DNA from: Thalassospira sp. MCCC 1A01428 | Lineage (GTDB): Bacteria > Pseudomonadota > Alphaproteobacteria > Rhodospirillales > Thalassospiraceae | Assembly (NCBI RefSeq): GCF_002115825.1 | Contig: NZ_JFJZ01000044.1 | Location: 1-37,331 of the forward strand | Length of the DNA: 37,331 nucleotides | Direction: 5' to 3' | In this document: in pieces, positions 23,339 through 31,860 of the stretch | How positions within the stretch are numbered: the stretch's first letter is position 1 | Layout of the letters: every line of letters starts with the position of its first letter | Translations under genes and position numbers: made by a program | The notes under the pieces: generated by a model | Database searches by the model: none | What the model saw: only the letters and a program-made list of their open reading frames with translations | What the model was told of the DNA's origin: nothing

Positions 23339-26300
23339 TTAATGAAAGTCATGGCTATCCACCTTAAGTCGGGTGGGTTTCGCCTGATCCTGTTCGTGGC
23401 GTTTCCTCAGATTTTCAAGTTGTCGGGTTGTATCTGATGCGAATGATGCAGAAGATGAAGATGCTGAAAGAGAGGGAGCAGAGGTGCCCGGTATTCCGGT
23501 GGCCCAGCGTAAATTGCGCGGATGCCCGCCAGACTGACGGTCGATTTTGGTGTTGTCGGTCAGGCTTTGCAGCATGCCGGAAAGATCGACCAGTTTTTCG
23601 GCAATGATGTGGGTGACATTGTCTTCGCGTTGCAGTTTGCCTGATACACCTAGCATGGTTGCGGTCATGATTTCACGGCGAAATTCCTCCATCACCTTGG
23701 ACCATACCACCAGATTGCTAACCCCGGTTTCGTCTTCTAACGTAATAAAAACAATCCCTGATGCCGTCCCGGGGCGCTGGCGGACAATGACCAGTCCGGC
23801 ATGGGTAATTTTATCGCCGTTGCGCGCAGCATCAAGATCAACCGCGCGTTTGATGCCTGCACCGTTAAGCGCATCGCGCAACATGGAAATCGGATGACCC
23901 TTAAGCGACAGGCGCAGGCTGGCGTAATCTTCGATAATTTCTTCGCCCGGCCCCATGACTGGCAGGTTCACGGCGGGTTCCGGGCCAAATTCGGCGGAAA
24001 CGCCCATATTGTGGTTAAAGTTCTGGGCGGCTTCAAACAAGGGCAAGGCAGCGGGGGCTTTACGTCCTTTGCCAAAGCGTTTGACCGCCCACAAGGCCTC
24101 GCGTCGGCGCAGGGCCAGGGATTGAAAGGCATCGGCTTCGGCCAGTTTTTCAAGCGCTGCTGGCGATAGTCCGGTTTGGCGCGCCATCAGGTAAATATCC
24201 TGAAAGCCGCCAATCGGGCGGTTTGCGATCAGTTTGGTGATTTCAAGTTCCGCCAGCCCGCGCACCTGCCGAAACCCCAGACGCACCGCCAGATAACCCG
24301 AAGCACGGCCCATTTCGCGTTCCATTGTGTTGTCCCAGAAACTGTAATTAACATCGACCTCCAGCACCCGGACCCCGTGGTTGCGGGCATCATGAACCAA
24401 CTGTGCCGGGGCGTAAAAGCCCATGGGTTGGGCATTGAGAAGGGCACATAAAAACACATCGGGATGATGATGTTTTAACCAGGACGACGCATAGGCCAGA
24501 ATGGCAAAACTGGCGGCATGGCTTTCGGGAAAGCCGTAATCGGCAAAACCCTCGATCTGCTTAAAGCAGCGTTCGGCAAAATCGGCATCATAGCCATTGC
24601 GCAACATGCCGTTGATGAATTTGTCGCGATGTTCGCCAATGGTGCCGGTGCGTTTGAAGGTCGCCATCGCCCGGCGTAAATTATCGGCTTCGCCGCCGCT
24701 ATAGCCGGCGCCGACAATGGCAATCTGCATGGCCTGTTCCTGAAATAGTGGCACGCCTTCGGTCCGTTTCAAAACCGCTTCCAGTTCATCAGACGGGTAA
24801 TTGACTTTTTCCGGGTTCTTTCGTCGTTCCAAGAATGGATGCACCATGCCGCCCTGAATGGGGCCGGGGCGGACAATGGCGATTTGAATGGTCAAATCAT
24901 ACAGGCATTTGGGTTTCAGGCGCGGCAGCATGCTCATTTGCGCCCGGGATTCCACCTGAAAGGTGCCAATGCTATCGGCCCTGCACAGCATTTTATAAAC
25001 GGCAGGGTCTTCCTTGGGCAGGGAGGCTAGGTCGTAATCGATGTTTTTGTGATGGCGTAATTCGTCAAAGGCCTTGCGAATACAGCTGAGCATTCCCAGT
25101 GCCAGCACATCGACCTTCAAAATGCCCAGTGCATCAATATCGTCCTTGTCCCATTCAATAGTGGTGCGGTCTTCCATGGCGGCATTGGCAATGGGGGAAA
25201 GTTCGCACAATGGCCCGCGGGTAATGACAAAGCCGCCCACATGCTGCGATAAATGGCGGGGAAAACCGGTCAGTTCGCCAGCCAGGCGCAAAATGGCCTG
25301 AATGCGTGTTTCATCGGGATTGATGCCCGACTGGCGCATCATGGCATCATGCGGGCCTCTGCTGCCCGATCCCCAAACGGTTTTGGTCAGTTTGACAATG
25401 CTGTCTTCCGACAGGCCAAAAACCTTGCCAACATCGCGCAATGCACTGCGCGAACGATAGGAAATAACCGTGGCGGTCAGCCCGGCCCGGTCACGTCCGT
25501 AACGCCGATAAATGTACTGAATGACCTCTTCGCGGCGTTCATGTTCAAAATCGACATCAATATCGGGCGGCTCATCGCGGGCATTGCTGATAAAGCGTGA
25601 AAATAGCAGTTCGACTTCGGCAGGATTGACCGATGTAATATGCAGGCAAAAACAGACCGACGAATTGGCCGCCGAACCTCGCCCCTGGCATAAAATGCCC
25701 TGTGACCGGGCAAAGGACACAATATCATGAACGGTCAGGAAATAGGGGGCATAGTCCAGTTCGTCGATCAGGGCGAGTTCGGCCTTTAAAAGCCCCTCGA
25801 CCTTGGCCGGAATACCGTCGGGATAGCGTTGATGCGCCCCTTCCCAGGTTAGCCGCGTCAGGCGTTCCTGGGTGGTTTCCCCGGAACCATCATTTTCATC
25901 GGGATATTCATAGCGCAATTCACGCAAATGAAAGCGGCATTGCTGGGCAATTTCAACGCTGCGTTCCAGCCAGTGGGGATGATCGGGGAACAGGGCCGCC
26001 ATTTCCCGGGGGGATTTGATATGGCGTTCGCCATTGGGAAATAAACGGTATCCGGCATCCTCGATCCGGCAGTGATGGCGAATGCAGGTGAGAACATCCT
26101 GTAATGGTTTACGGGATCGGACATGCATATGCACATCGTTGGTTACGACCACGGGAATGCCCAAACCGGTTTCGACCTTTTGCGAAAACGCCAGTCTTTC
26201 GGGATCAAACCCGTCCATAAAACGGCTGACGGACAGCCATAGCTGGTCGGAGAAGCAAGATTGAAGCGTTATAAGCTGATCATAAAACGTCGCAGTGGGA

Positions 26301-26764
26301 ACATGTGGCGGGACGGCAATAAATAACATCCCGTCGCTGTGGGCCACCACATCGCTGAGGTAAAGTTCGCATTCTCCCTTGGGCGCACGGCGTTTTCCCA
26401 ATGTTAACAACTGGCAAAGCCGTGCATAAGCCTGTCTATCGGTTGGATAGCATAAAAGTGACGGGGCATCGGCCAGATCCAGCCGGCAACCAACAATATA
26501 TTGCAACCGGTCCTGGTGGGGTTGATGGGCGCTAAACCCGCGTACAATGCCTGCCAGACTGTTGCGATCGGTTATGGCAAGGCCGTGAAGCCCTTTGCTG
26601 GCAGCGGTTAAAACCAGTTCTTCGGTATGAGATGCCCCGCGCAGGAATGAAAAATTGCTGCTGACCTGAAGTTCGGCATATCGCGGACATTGGGCTGTGT
26701 CGCTATCAATCGCAAGGTTGTATTGCGAGGGGGCAACGACTGTGACGGGGGGGATATCTGCCAT
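23339..26764 (-). CDS. dnaE2: Error-prone DNA polymerase DnaE2 (ImuC)
   Basis: The 1141-residue C-family polymerase has an N-terminal PHP domain beginning YAELQVSSNFSFLRGASH (about 29-46). The palm has GRGSAANSSV (361-370) and P-D-I-D-V-D-F-E with catalytic Asp401 and Asp403; a third catalytic Asp lies in ILKVDVLAL. The tail includes an OB-type segment (ITHAGLVIVRQRPGTA). The lack of the long C-terminal region of replicative DnaE and the position after imuA-imuB identify it as DnaE2, the polymerase that extends past lesions and causes SOS mutagenesis. ATG 26764 is eight bases after the imuB stop; a GTG at 26800 would overlap imuB. The ribosome site is weak, so translational coupling to imuB is likely. 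Confidence 0.95.
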   Translation of the reverse strand: MADIPPVTVVAPSQYNLAIDSDTAQCPRYAELQVSSNFSFLRGASHTEELVLTAASKGLHGLAITDRNSLAGIVRGFSAHQPHQDRLQYIVGCRLDLADAPSLLCYPTDRQAYARLCQLLTLGKRRAPKGECELYLSDVVAHSDGMLFIAVPPHVPTATFYDQLITLQSCFSDQLWLSVSRFMDGFDPERLAFSQKVETGLGIPVVVTNDVHMHVRSRKPLQDVLTCIRHHCRIEDAGYRLFPNGERHIKSPREMAALFPDHPHWLERSVEIAQQCRFHLRELRYEYPDENDGSGETTQERLTRLTWEGAHQRYPDGIPAKVEGLLKAELALIDELDYAPYFLTVHDIVSFARSQGILCQGRGSAANSSVCFCLHITSVNPAEVELLFSRFISNARDEPPDIDVDFEHERREEVIQYIYRRYGRDRAGLTATVISYRSRSALRDVGKVFGLSEDSIVKLTKTVWGSGSRGPHDAMMRQSGINPDETRIQAILRLAGELTGFPRHLSQHVGGFVITRGPLCELSPIANAAMEDRTTIEWDKDDIDALGILKVDVLALGMLSCIRKAFDELRHHKNIDYDLASLPKEDPAVYKMLCRADSIGTFQVESRAQMSMLPRLKPKCLYDLTIQIAIVRPGPIQGGMVHPFLERRKNPEKVNYPSDELEAVLKRTEGVPLFQEQAMQIAIVGAGYSGGEADNLRRAMATFKRTGTIGEHRDKFINGMLRNGYDADFAERCFKQIEGFADYGFPESHAASFAILAYASSWLKHHHPDVFLCALLNAQPMGFYAPAQLVHDARNHGVRVLEVDVNYSFWDNTMEREMGRASGYLAVRLGFRQVRGLAELEITKLIANRPIGGFQDIYLMARQTGLSPAALEKLAEADAFQSLALRRREALWAVKRFGKGRKAPAALPLFEAAQNFNHNMGVSAEFGPEPAVNLPVMGPGEEIIEDYASLRLSLKGHPISMLRDALNGAGIKRAVDLDAARNGDKITHAGLVIVRQRPGTASGIVFITLEDETGVSNLVVWSKVMEEFRREIMTATMLGVSGKLQREDNVTHIIAEKLVDLSGMLQSLTDNTKIDRQSGGHPRNLRWATGIPGTSAPSLSASSSSASFASDTTRQLENLRKRHEQDQAKPTRLKVDSHDFH

Positions 26765-26772
26765 GATCGCGC

Positions 26773-28545
26773 TTATGCAAACAGGCCGTGAACGGACCAC
26801 AGCTCCTGAAGCGTACGGGTATTTTTGCGGGGCTTTGGGCTTTGGGATGTTGTAACGCTCAATGCGTCCTGCGTTGACGGTGTGGGGGTGGCAAAACCGA
26901 TTTTAAAAGATGGAGAAAATGACATATCGGACGCTGGTTCTGTCGGGCGGCACCTCAGGGTTCGGCAAAGCCAGAGCCATCGGCCAGTATGGTCGTGGAT
27001 GTGAAAATAATCACGGGTTTGCTCATGCAAGGCAAACCCGCCTTGGTCGAGGTGATCCCACCATTCCGGGCATAGGCGTTCTGGCCCGCTGATTGCGGTA
27101 ATTTCCAGATCCATACGCCGCCAGCGCAGGGTGGCGGGAGCGCCATCGACAGTGCGGTGTAAAATTTGAACAGGTTCGGGTGGGTCAATCAGGCGGATGG
27201 GGCGTTTGGGTAAATGAATATCAGGCAGGCATGCCGGTGAGGGGGGAGTACCCACCGGCTGGCGGTTGGTGGCCTTTTCAGGCAGGTGGCAGGCATGGTG
27301 GCCGGGGCGAAACAATTGGTCGCGCGGGCCAAGGTGATGACCGATCCGGTCAAACAATTGGGCCAGGGCAATTGAATTGCCATTTTGGCTGACATTGGTG
27401 TCCAGGTTGATCTGGCGAAAGGCAACATGTTCGACCCAGGGGGCATAGAGAATGATTTCCTCGATCCCGAAACCGGTATCGACACCGGGCATTTTTTCGG
27501 CCAGCAGGCGGTCAATATGCGGGGCGGACTGGCAAGCGGTGCTGGTGGTGATTTGTACCGTATGGGCATGGCCATCTACTCGCACACAGCGCAGAATGAT
27601 ACGGCGCAAACCTTTGTTTTCGTTTTGTAACTGTGTGCATAATTGCGCAACCATCTGTCGAACCGCAGCTTCCAGATTGGCGGCATCGCCCAGCGGTTCG
27701 CCATATTTCTGGCGGATTAGCCAGGGTTGATCAGGTAAATGGAAGTTCAAATGTTCCGGCAGGCGGCCATAAAACTGATCAAGTTTTTGTAAAACATCGG
27801 CGCCAAGACGGGTGGTTAAAGTGGCCCGTGGCAAGTCGGCAACATCTTGTAACTGACGAATACCCAGTCGGTGCAGGGTCGTCAGGATATCGGGCGACAA
27901 GCGCAATCCTTCAACGGGGAAACCGCGCGCGGTATTATGGTGGGCAGGTAAGGATAAAATGCGGTCACCGGCATGAAAGCGTGCACAGGCCCATGCGGCA
28001 CCGGCACTATCGGCCATGCCCGCCTTGCAGGAAAATCCCAGTGTGGTGAGGTCGTGTTGGGCTTGTTTGATCAGGGTTTCTTCACCGCCAAACAAATGGC
28101 AGCCGCCCGTCATTTCCAGCCAGAAACCGCCTTCCCCGGCAAGATTATCGCGCATTAAAACCCGGTCCGGGGCAATCCACGGGCTATAGCGGTCCAGATG
28201 CTTGATCAGCCGGGTTTGATTGCGGGCATAAAGGCCCGGATCTTCGTTGATATTGACCAGATCGGGCATAATGCTGCGCGCTTCGGCAAGGCGCATGCCG
28301 GGTTGAAGTCCGGCCCTGCGCGCCCCTTGCGACAAACCACAGGTAAGCACACCTTTATGGTCGCTACGCGTGACGATAAAGGGTGTTGTGGCAGGTTGCG
28401 ACGTTTGATCAGTGTCGGATGACGTTCCGCTCGCAATGCTGTCACGCATGAACGGGCTGTTTATGGGCCGATGTTGTGTGGCAGCAGCCCGGTGACAGTC
28501 GGTTTTCCAATGTGTCAGCCACAGATACAAAAAGCGTTGCTTCAT
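26773..28545 (-). CDS. imuB: ImuB, catalytically inactive Y-family polymerase homologue
   Basis: The 590-residue protein has the Y-family plan. The N-terminus RFLYLWLTHWKTD lacks the metal-binding Asp motif of active Pol IV/V. EMTGGCHLFGGEE (144-156) replaces the S-I-D-E box. A helix-hairpin-helix region (RLGIRQLQDVADLPRATL) follows, and the tail ends LQELWSVHGLFA, a conserved ImuB ending. ImuB is the adaptor that links the sliding clamp, ImuA and DnaE2. Its start overlaps the imuA 3' end by 104 bases. I accept this because the residues just after the start match the ImuB N-terminus, and GGAAAG lies nine bases before the ATG. It is transcribed from the LexA-controlled imuA promoter. Confidence 0.93.
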   Translation of the reverse strand: MKQRFLYLWLTHWKTDCHRAAATQHRPINSPFMRDSIASGTSSDTDQTSQPATTPFIVTRSDHKGVLTCGLSQGARRAGLQPGMRLAEARSIMPDLVNINEDPGLYARNQTRLIKHLDRYSPWIAPDRVLMRDNLAGEGGFWLEMTGGCHLFGGEETLIKQAQHDLTTLGFSCKAGMADSAGAAWACARFHAGDRILSLPAHHNTARGFPVEGLRLSPDILTTLHRLGIRQLQDVADLPRATLTTRLGADVLQKLDQFYGRLPEHLNFHLPDQPWLIRQKYGEPLGDAANLEAAVRQMVAQLCTQLQNENKGLRRIILRCVRVDGHAHTVQITTSTACQSAPHIDRLLAEKMPGVDTGFGIEEIILYAPWVEHVAFRQINLDTNVSQNGNSIALAQLFDRIGHHLGPRDQLFRPGHHACHLPEKATNRQPVGTPPSPACLPDIHLPKRPIRLIDPPEPVQILHRTVDGAPATLRWRRMDLEITAISGPERLCPEWWDHLDQGGFALHEQTRDYFHIHDHTGRWLWLCRTLRCRPTEPASDMSFSPSFKIGFATPTPSTQDALSVTTSQSPKPRKNTRTLQELWSVHGLFA

Positions 28546-29212
28546 CGATAGTCACTTTCCAGCTTGCCGGTCGAACCCCGCGTCCCCCGATCAGGCTGAG
28601 TTTTCGATAGGTCCCTTGTGGTTTTATCTGCCAGCGCGACCATGCCGGGGACGTTGCAATATTTTGCCCGGCCCGGTGGTGACGCAAAACAATCAAGCGC
28701 GTATTACCGGCTTCGCATGCCAGTTGCAGGCGTCGTGCGGCGGTTAAATCATAATCGGTGGTTTCAAGGATGATCGTTGCGATCTGGCCCGATTTGGCGG
28801 CTTCCTCGCAGGCCCAAAGTGCCGTTTGTTGTTGGTTAATTGTCATCATCACCAGGTTATGGCGGGCCGGGCTGGCAAACAGAGCGGGCGGGTAAAGCTT
28901 GCCCTGATCCAGGGCTTTACGCTGGCGCACCCATAAAACTGTTGGCATCTGTGCCTGTGGCGACGCGGTGGCCTGCAACCCGGCCATATACCAGGCCAGC
29001 GCCGATGTTGCGCTGTCATCATGTTCGGTCATGATCTCGTGCAGGCCGGTTGGCATTAAGCCACCAGCAGCAAAATACGGTTTCAGGTCAATATCGCCAA
29101 ACGCCCGGGTGATAAGGTGTTCTCGGCCGCCATTTACGCTGGGGGCACGGCCTTGCCATTGGTTTTCCGCCTGCATAAGGGCGGCGCGTGCCTGTTGCAA
29201 TTTGCTGGCCAT
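28442..29212 (-). CDS. imuA: ImuA, RecA-like mutasome protein
   Basis: The 256-residue protein is a divergent RecA/SulA-related ImuA. Visible family features are the N-terminal helix KLQQARAAL, the GGLMPTGLHEI turn (about 50-60), the strand PTVLWVRQR and the C-terminal region GVRPASWKVTIDEAT. ImuA interacts with ImuB and RecA and is needed for DnaE2-dependent mutagenesis. It is the first gene of the cassette, with a LexA box 20 bases upstream of the ATG. Its last 104 bases also encode the start of ImuB. A decayed copy of its first codons, with promoter, lies at 35122-35243. Confidence 0.93.
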   Translation of the reverse strand: MASKLQQARAALMQAENQWQGRAPSVNGGREHLITRAFGDIDLKPYFAAGGLMPTGLHEIMTEHDDSATSALAWYMAGLQATASPQAQMPTVLWVRQRKALDQGKLYPPALFASPARHNLVMMTINQQQTALWACEEAAKSGQIATIILETTDYDLTAARRLQLACEAGNTRLIVLRHHRAGQNIATSPAWSRWQIKPQGTYRKLSLIGGRGVRPASWKVTIDEATLFVSVADTLENRLSPGCCHTTSAHKQPVHA

Positions 29213-29231
29213 AAAATGACGCTCGCTATTT

Positions 29232-29246
29232 GTTCCTATTTTGTTC
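29232..29246 (-). promoter_or_regulatory. LexA (SOS) box of imuA-imuB-dnaE2
   Basis: GTTC (29232-29235), seven bases, GTTC (29243-29246) is an exact match to the alphaproteobacterial LexA site GTTC-N7-GTTC. It covers the predicted transcription start, just downstream of the -10 box, so bound LexA would block initiation until DNA damage triggers LexA cleavage. Confidence 0.9.
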
Positions 29247-29249
29247 TTA

Positions 29250-29279
29250 TTTATGTGGGCAGGTGGGTGTGAGAGTCAA
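29250..29279 (-). promoter_or_regulatory. Promoter of imuA-imuB-dnaE2
   Basis: On the minus strand TTGACT (29274-29279) and CATAAA (29250-29255) are 18 bases apart, and the LexA box follows directly. The related promoter in front of the imuA relic keeps a TTGACG at the matching place (35238-35243). Confidence 0.6.
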
Positions 29280-29372
29280 GATCAAACCGTTTGGCATCGG
29301 ACCGGTTTCATTTTTTGATATATAGCCCCGTCACTTACACAGATCATTCCGGTTTTACGATGTGATGTTTAT

Positions 29373-29405
29373 CAATTGTCGATGAGAAGAACTCATGGAC
29401 AATTG
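29373..29405. repeat. Long imperfect palindrome in the imuA-lrp gap
   Basis: CAATTGTC (29373-29380) pairs with GACAATTG (29398-29405). After one mismatch the inner ATGAG pairs with CTCAT around AAGAA, giving 13 pairs in all. It lies in a 349-base gap that also holds the imuA promoter and a second perfect repeat, GTTGATC (29485-29491) with GATCAAC (29498-29504). No gene is visible in the gap. The larger hairpin could be an operator, a small-RNA element or a recombination scar. Confidence 0.5.
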
Positions 29406-29561
29406 GATCGGCACGACGCCGTCGCGCGGCCGGTGCCGTGAAAGGCAAGGGCTTCGTCGAGCCTGCCCACCGATTGAGGGGCTTGTTGATCGGTTTTGAT
29501 CAACGGGTTTTGGCCTTAAATGCCGGACCAGGTGGTGGCCGATTGCGTTGAATCGCCAGAG

Positions 29562-30032
29562 TTAGCCGGAACGGGGATGTTGTAACAAGGTCCGTCCAAT
29601 TGGTTTGGCAGGTTCGGATCGTAAAACAAGCGATGTGGTAACGGCCCCATGTCGCGCGATGCGATCAACAATGGTTTCAAGGTCGCCCGGTGTGGGGACC
29701 AATACTTTTAACAAAAAGCAATCTTCCCCGGTAAGCCGGTGAACCTCGATGATATGGGGCATATTGGCAAAATGCTGCAGGCAAGGTTGGATATGTTCAT
29801 GGGTGGTTTTTAACCGGATTATTGCCATTAATCCGAACCCAAGGGCTGCCGGGTTAATGCGCGCGCCATATCCTTGTATAATGCCACGTTCTTCCAGCCT
29901 TTTTACCCGTTCGGACATGGCTGGTTGCGATAGCCCGATTTGCCGTCCCAGTTCTGCAAGCGGGGTGCGGGCATTTTCCTGCAAGGCTTCGATGATGGCG
30001 ATATCAAGCCGGTCAAAATCTGTATGTGCCAT
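29562..30032 (-). CDS. Lrp/AsnC-family transcriptional regulator
   Basis: The 156-residue protein has the Lrp/AsnC helix-turn-helix at the N-terminus (about 22-52: TPLAELGRQIGLSQPAMSERVKRLEERGII) and the RAM/AsnC effector domain behind it, with the conserved stretch RLTGEDCFLLKVLVP near 100-114. Such proteins form octamers and respond to amino acids. It is divergent from an RBBP9-type hydrolase gene across 130 bases with a small palindrome, and near a branched-chain aminotransferase gene, so control of amino-acid metabolism or export is plausible. Confidence 0.92.
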   Translation of the reverse strand: MAHTDFDRLDIAIIEALQENARTPLAELGRQIGLSQPAMSERVKRLEERGIIQGYGARINPAALGFGLMAIIRLKTTHEHIQPCLQHFANMPHIIEVHRLTGEDCFLLKVLVPTPGDLETIVDRIARHGAVTTSLVLRSEPAKPIGRTLLQHPRSG

Positions 30033-30055
30033 TTAACCAATCCTGCCGTAAAAAA

Positions 30056-30068
30056 CGATGAATCATCG
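30056..30068. promoter_or_regulatory. Candidate Lrp/AsnC operator
   Basis: CGATGA-A-TCATCG is a perfect 13-base palindrome (30056-30068), and the half-site CCGATGA recurs at about 30086-30092. It is 24 bases upstream of the lrp-type start codon and about 55 bases upstream of a TATAAT (30122-30127) that could serve the divergent hydrolase gene. It is a reasonable autoregulatory site for the Lrp-like protein. Confidence 0.45.
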
Positions 30069-30162
30069 GAAATAACGTAACACAGCCGATGAGTTGCCAT
30101 GTTGGTTTTCAGCTGATTGATTATAATCGGAAGCCTGACCTTTAATTTTCAGGGGAACGGTT

Positions 30163-30729
30163 ATGAAGTCACCTGTGGTTATTTTGCCCGGTATTGGCGG
30201 ATCTGGCCCGAAGCATTGGCAAAGCCTGTGGGGAGATCAATGGCGGGTATCTGCGCGCCCCTTTTTGCGAATGATGCCCGCAGATTGGGATCATCCAGAC
30301 CTGGAAGACTGGATTATGGCACTGGATGCGGCTTTGGCGCAAATTCCGGCACCGCCGGTTCTGGTGGCGCACAGTCTTTCGTGTCTTTTGGTCGCTCATT
30401 GGGCTGCCCGGCAGCAAAACACTGCCCTGCGGGCAATCAAGGGAGTGTTTATGGTGGCGCCACCCAACCCGGCGAGTGCACAATTCCCCGTTGAGGCGGC
30501 TGGTTTTGCGTCGGTGCCACAGCGCGAATTACTGTTTCCAACCTTGCTGGTCGGTAGCGAAAATGACCCTTATGCCCACCCGGAATACATGGCCCGCTGC
30601 GCCCGGAACTGGCAGGCGGGTTTGGTGATGGCGGGGGCGTTGGGCCATATCAACGAAGCCAGCAATATCGGGGACTGGCCCCAAGGGCAGGCTTTGCTGA
30701 CAGCCTTTGGCACCGGGTTGGGCGATTAA
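30163..30729 (+). CDS. RBBP9/YdeN-family alpha/beta hydrolase
   Basis: The 188-residue compact hydrolase matches the RBBP9/YdeN family. It begins VVILPGIGGSGPKHWQSLW, has the nucleophile in VAHSLSC (Ser71), an acidic residue in GSENDPY (Asp135) and histidine in LGHINEASNIGDWPQG (His162), the complete catalytic triad of this family. Substrates are mostly unknown; some members are serine hydrolases or esterases. AGGGGAA lies before the ATG, and a TATAAT sits about 36 bases upstream of it. It is divergent from the Lrp/AsnC gene, the usual arrangement of a regulator and its target. Confidence 0.9.
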   Translation: MKSPVVILPGIGGSGPKHWQSLWGDQWRVSARPFLRMMPADWDHPDLEDWIMALDAALAQIPAPPVLVAHSLSCLLVAHWAARQQNTALRAIKGVFMVAPPNPASAQFPVEAAGFASVPQRELLFPTLLVGSENDPYAHPEYMARCARNWQAGLVMAGALGHINEASNIGDWPQGQALLTAFGTGLGD

Positions 30730-30754
30730 ATGATATGCCTGTTTACCCGGTGCA

Positions 30755-31702
30755 TCATGGGCTGGGGGCGTCGACTTTGGCATTGTTATGTTCGGCCGGC
30801 AGGGTATTACGGTTTGTGTTCGCCCTTACGGACTTGGCAAATGCTGCTATCAACCGCTTGGTCAGGGCACCCACTGGCCAGTGATAAACATGGTTGCGTG
30901 TGGCAAGTTCGGTAACCGGCAGAATTTCAACCGAGGTGCCGACGACAAAAACCTCGTCGGCGTCCGCCAGCATATCAAGGGTGACGGTTTGCTGGCTGCT
31001 TGTCAGTTTCATATCCTGTGCCAGGGCAAAAACATGGTGTTTGGTAATACTATCGAGAAAACAGGTAGGTAAGGGGGAAATAAGCCGGTTATCCTTGATC
31101 AGAACAATGTTGGTTGCGGTGGTTTCGGCAATGTTATCGTAGCTGTCGAGCATCAGGGCATCGTCAAAGCCGCCATTTTGCGCCATATGCCGTGCCAATG
31201 TGCCGATCATATACATGCCCGAACATTTTGACGCCGTCGGAGCCGTATTGGGGGCTGGCCGGCGCCAGTCAGCCAGCACCAGCCGAATGCCTGTTGTTGC
31301 TGTGCCCAGCTTTGCCGGGGTGGGCCAGTCCCAGGCGGCAATGGCAACATGAATGTGGGCGTTGGGGGCGGCGACTGACACACTTTGCGATCCCCGCCAT
31401 GCGACAGGGCGAATATAACAATCATCAAGGCCATTGGCCCAGATAACGGCTTCGATTGCGCGGGTCAGTTCAGTGACGGTCCATGGAAGGTTATAGTCAA
31501 CCAGTTCGGCAGATTTTCCCAGCCTTTCAAGGTGGGCCTGACCCAGAAAAACATGTGAATTATAGGCGCGCATTCCTTCAAACACGGCCCCTGACATGTG
31601 CAGGCTATGGTTTAATATGTGGCATTCGGCTTTTTCCCACGGCACGAGTGTGCCGTCTATCCAGATAAAGCCGTCGCGGGTACCAAAATCGGTGTGGGTC
31701 AT
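30755..31702 (-). CDS. ilvE: Class IV aminotransferase, branched-chain type
   Basis: The 315-residue fold-type IV PLP aminotransferase contains the Schiff-base lysine Lys159 in TASKCSGMYM and the PLP-contacting Glu193 in NIAETTATNIV, at positions equivalent to E. coli IlvE. It also has the N-terminal HMSGAVFEGMRAY segment and a C-terminal FVVGTSVEILPV substrate loop. IlvE exchanges amino groups between glutamate and the keto acids of Leu, Ile and Val; D-amino-acid transaminase and aminodeoxychorismate lyase are relatives, but the lysine context and length favour the branched-chain type. It is divergent from a LysR-type gene, its likely regulator. The gene symbol is a best guess, since paralogues are common. 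Confidence 0.85.
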   Translation of the reverse strand: MTHTDFGTRDGFIWIDGTLVPWEKAECHILNHSLHMSGAVFEGMRAYNSHVFLGQAHLERLGKSAELVDYNLPWTVTELTRAIEAVIWANGLDDCYIRPVAWRGSQSVSVAAPNAHIHVAIAAWDWPTPAKLGTATTGIRLVLADWRRPAPNTAPTASKCSGMYMIGTLARHMAQNGGFDDALMLDSYDNIAETTATNIVLIKDNRLISPLPTCFLDSITKHHVFALAQDMKLTSSQQTVTLDMLADADEVFVVGTSVEILPVTELATRNHVYHWPVGALTKRLIAAFAKSVRANTNRNTLPAEHNNAKVDAPSP

Positions 31703-31829
31703 AACTGTTCTGCCAGTGTTGAAAACGGAATTAAAGTTGAGGGCAAAACAAATCGTAAAACCAGTGAGCTGTTCTCAGCCCGGTTTGAGGATTCATCACA
31801 TTGCCATTACGTCAAACCGCTGTAACAAT

Positions 31830-31841
31830 TGTCAGATGACA
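31830..31841. promoter_or_regulatory. Short palindrome in the ilvE-lysR gap
   Basis: TGTCA-ga-TGACA (31830-31841) lies 19 bases before the LysR start codon, in a 158-base divergent region. It is a possible autoregulatory site of the LysR protein. Its short arms make this tentative. Confidence 0.3.
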
Positions 31842-31860
31842 GTCAGGGGCCAGAGCAGAC

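Noticed and set aside
26773..28545. Active Y-family polymerase (Pol IV)
   Set aside because: The N-terminal metal-binding Asp motif and the S-I-D-E type box are missing, and the gene sits between imuA and dnaE2, so it is ImuB.
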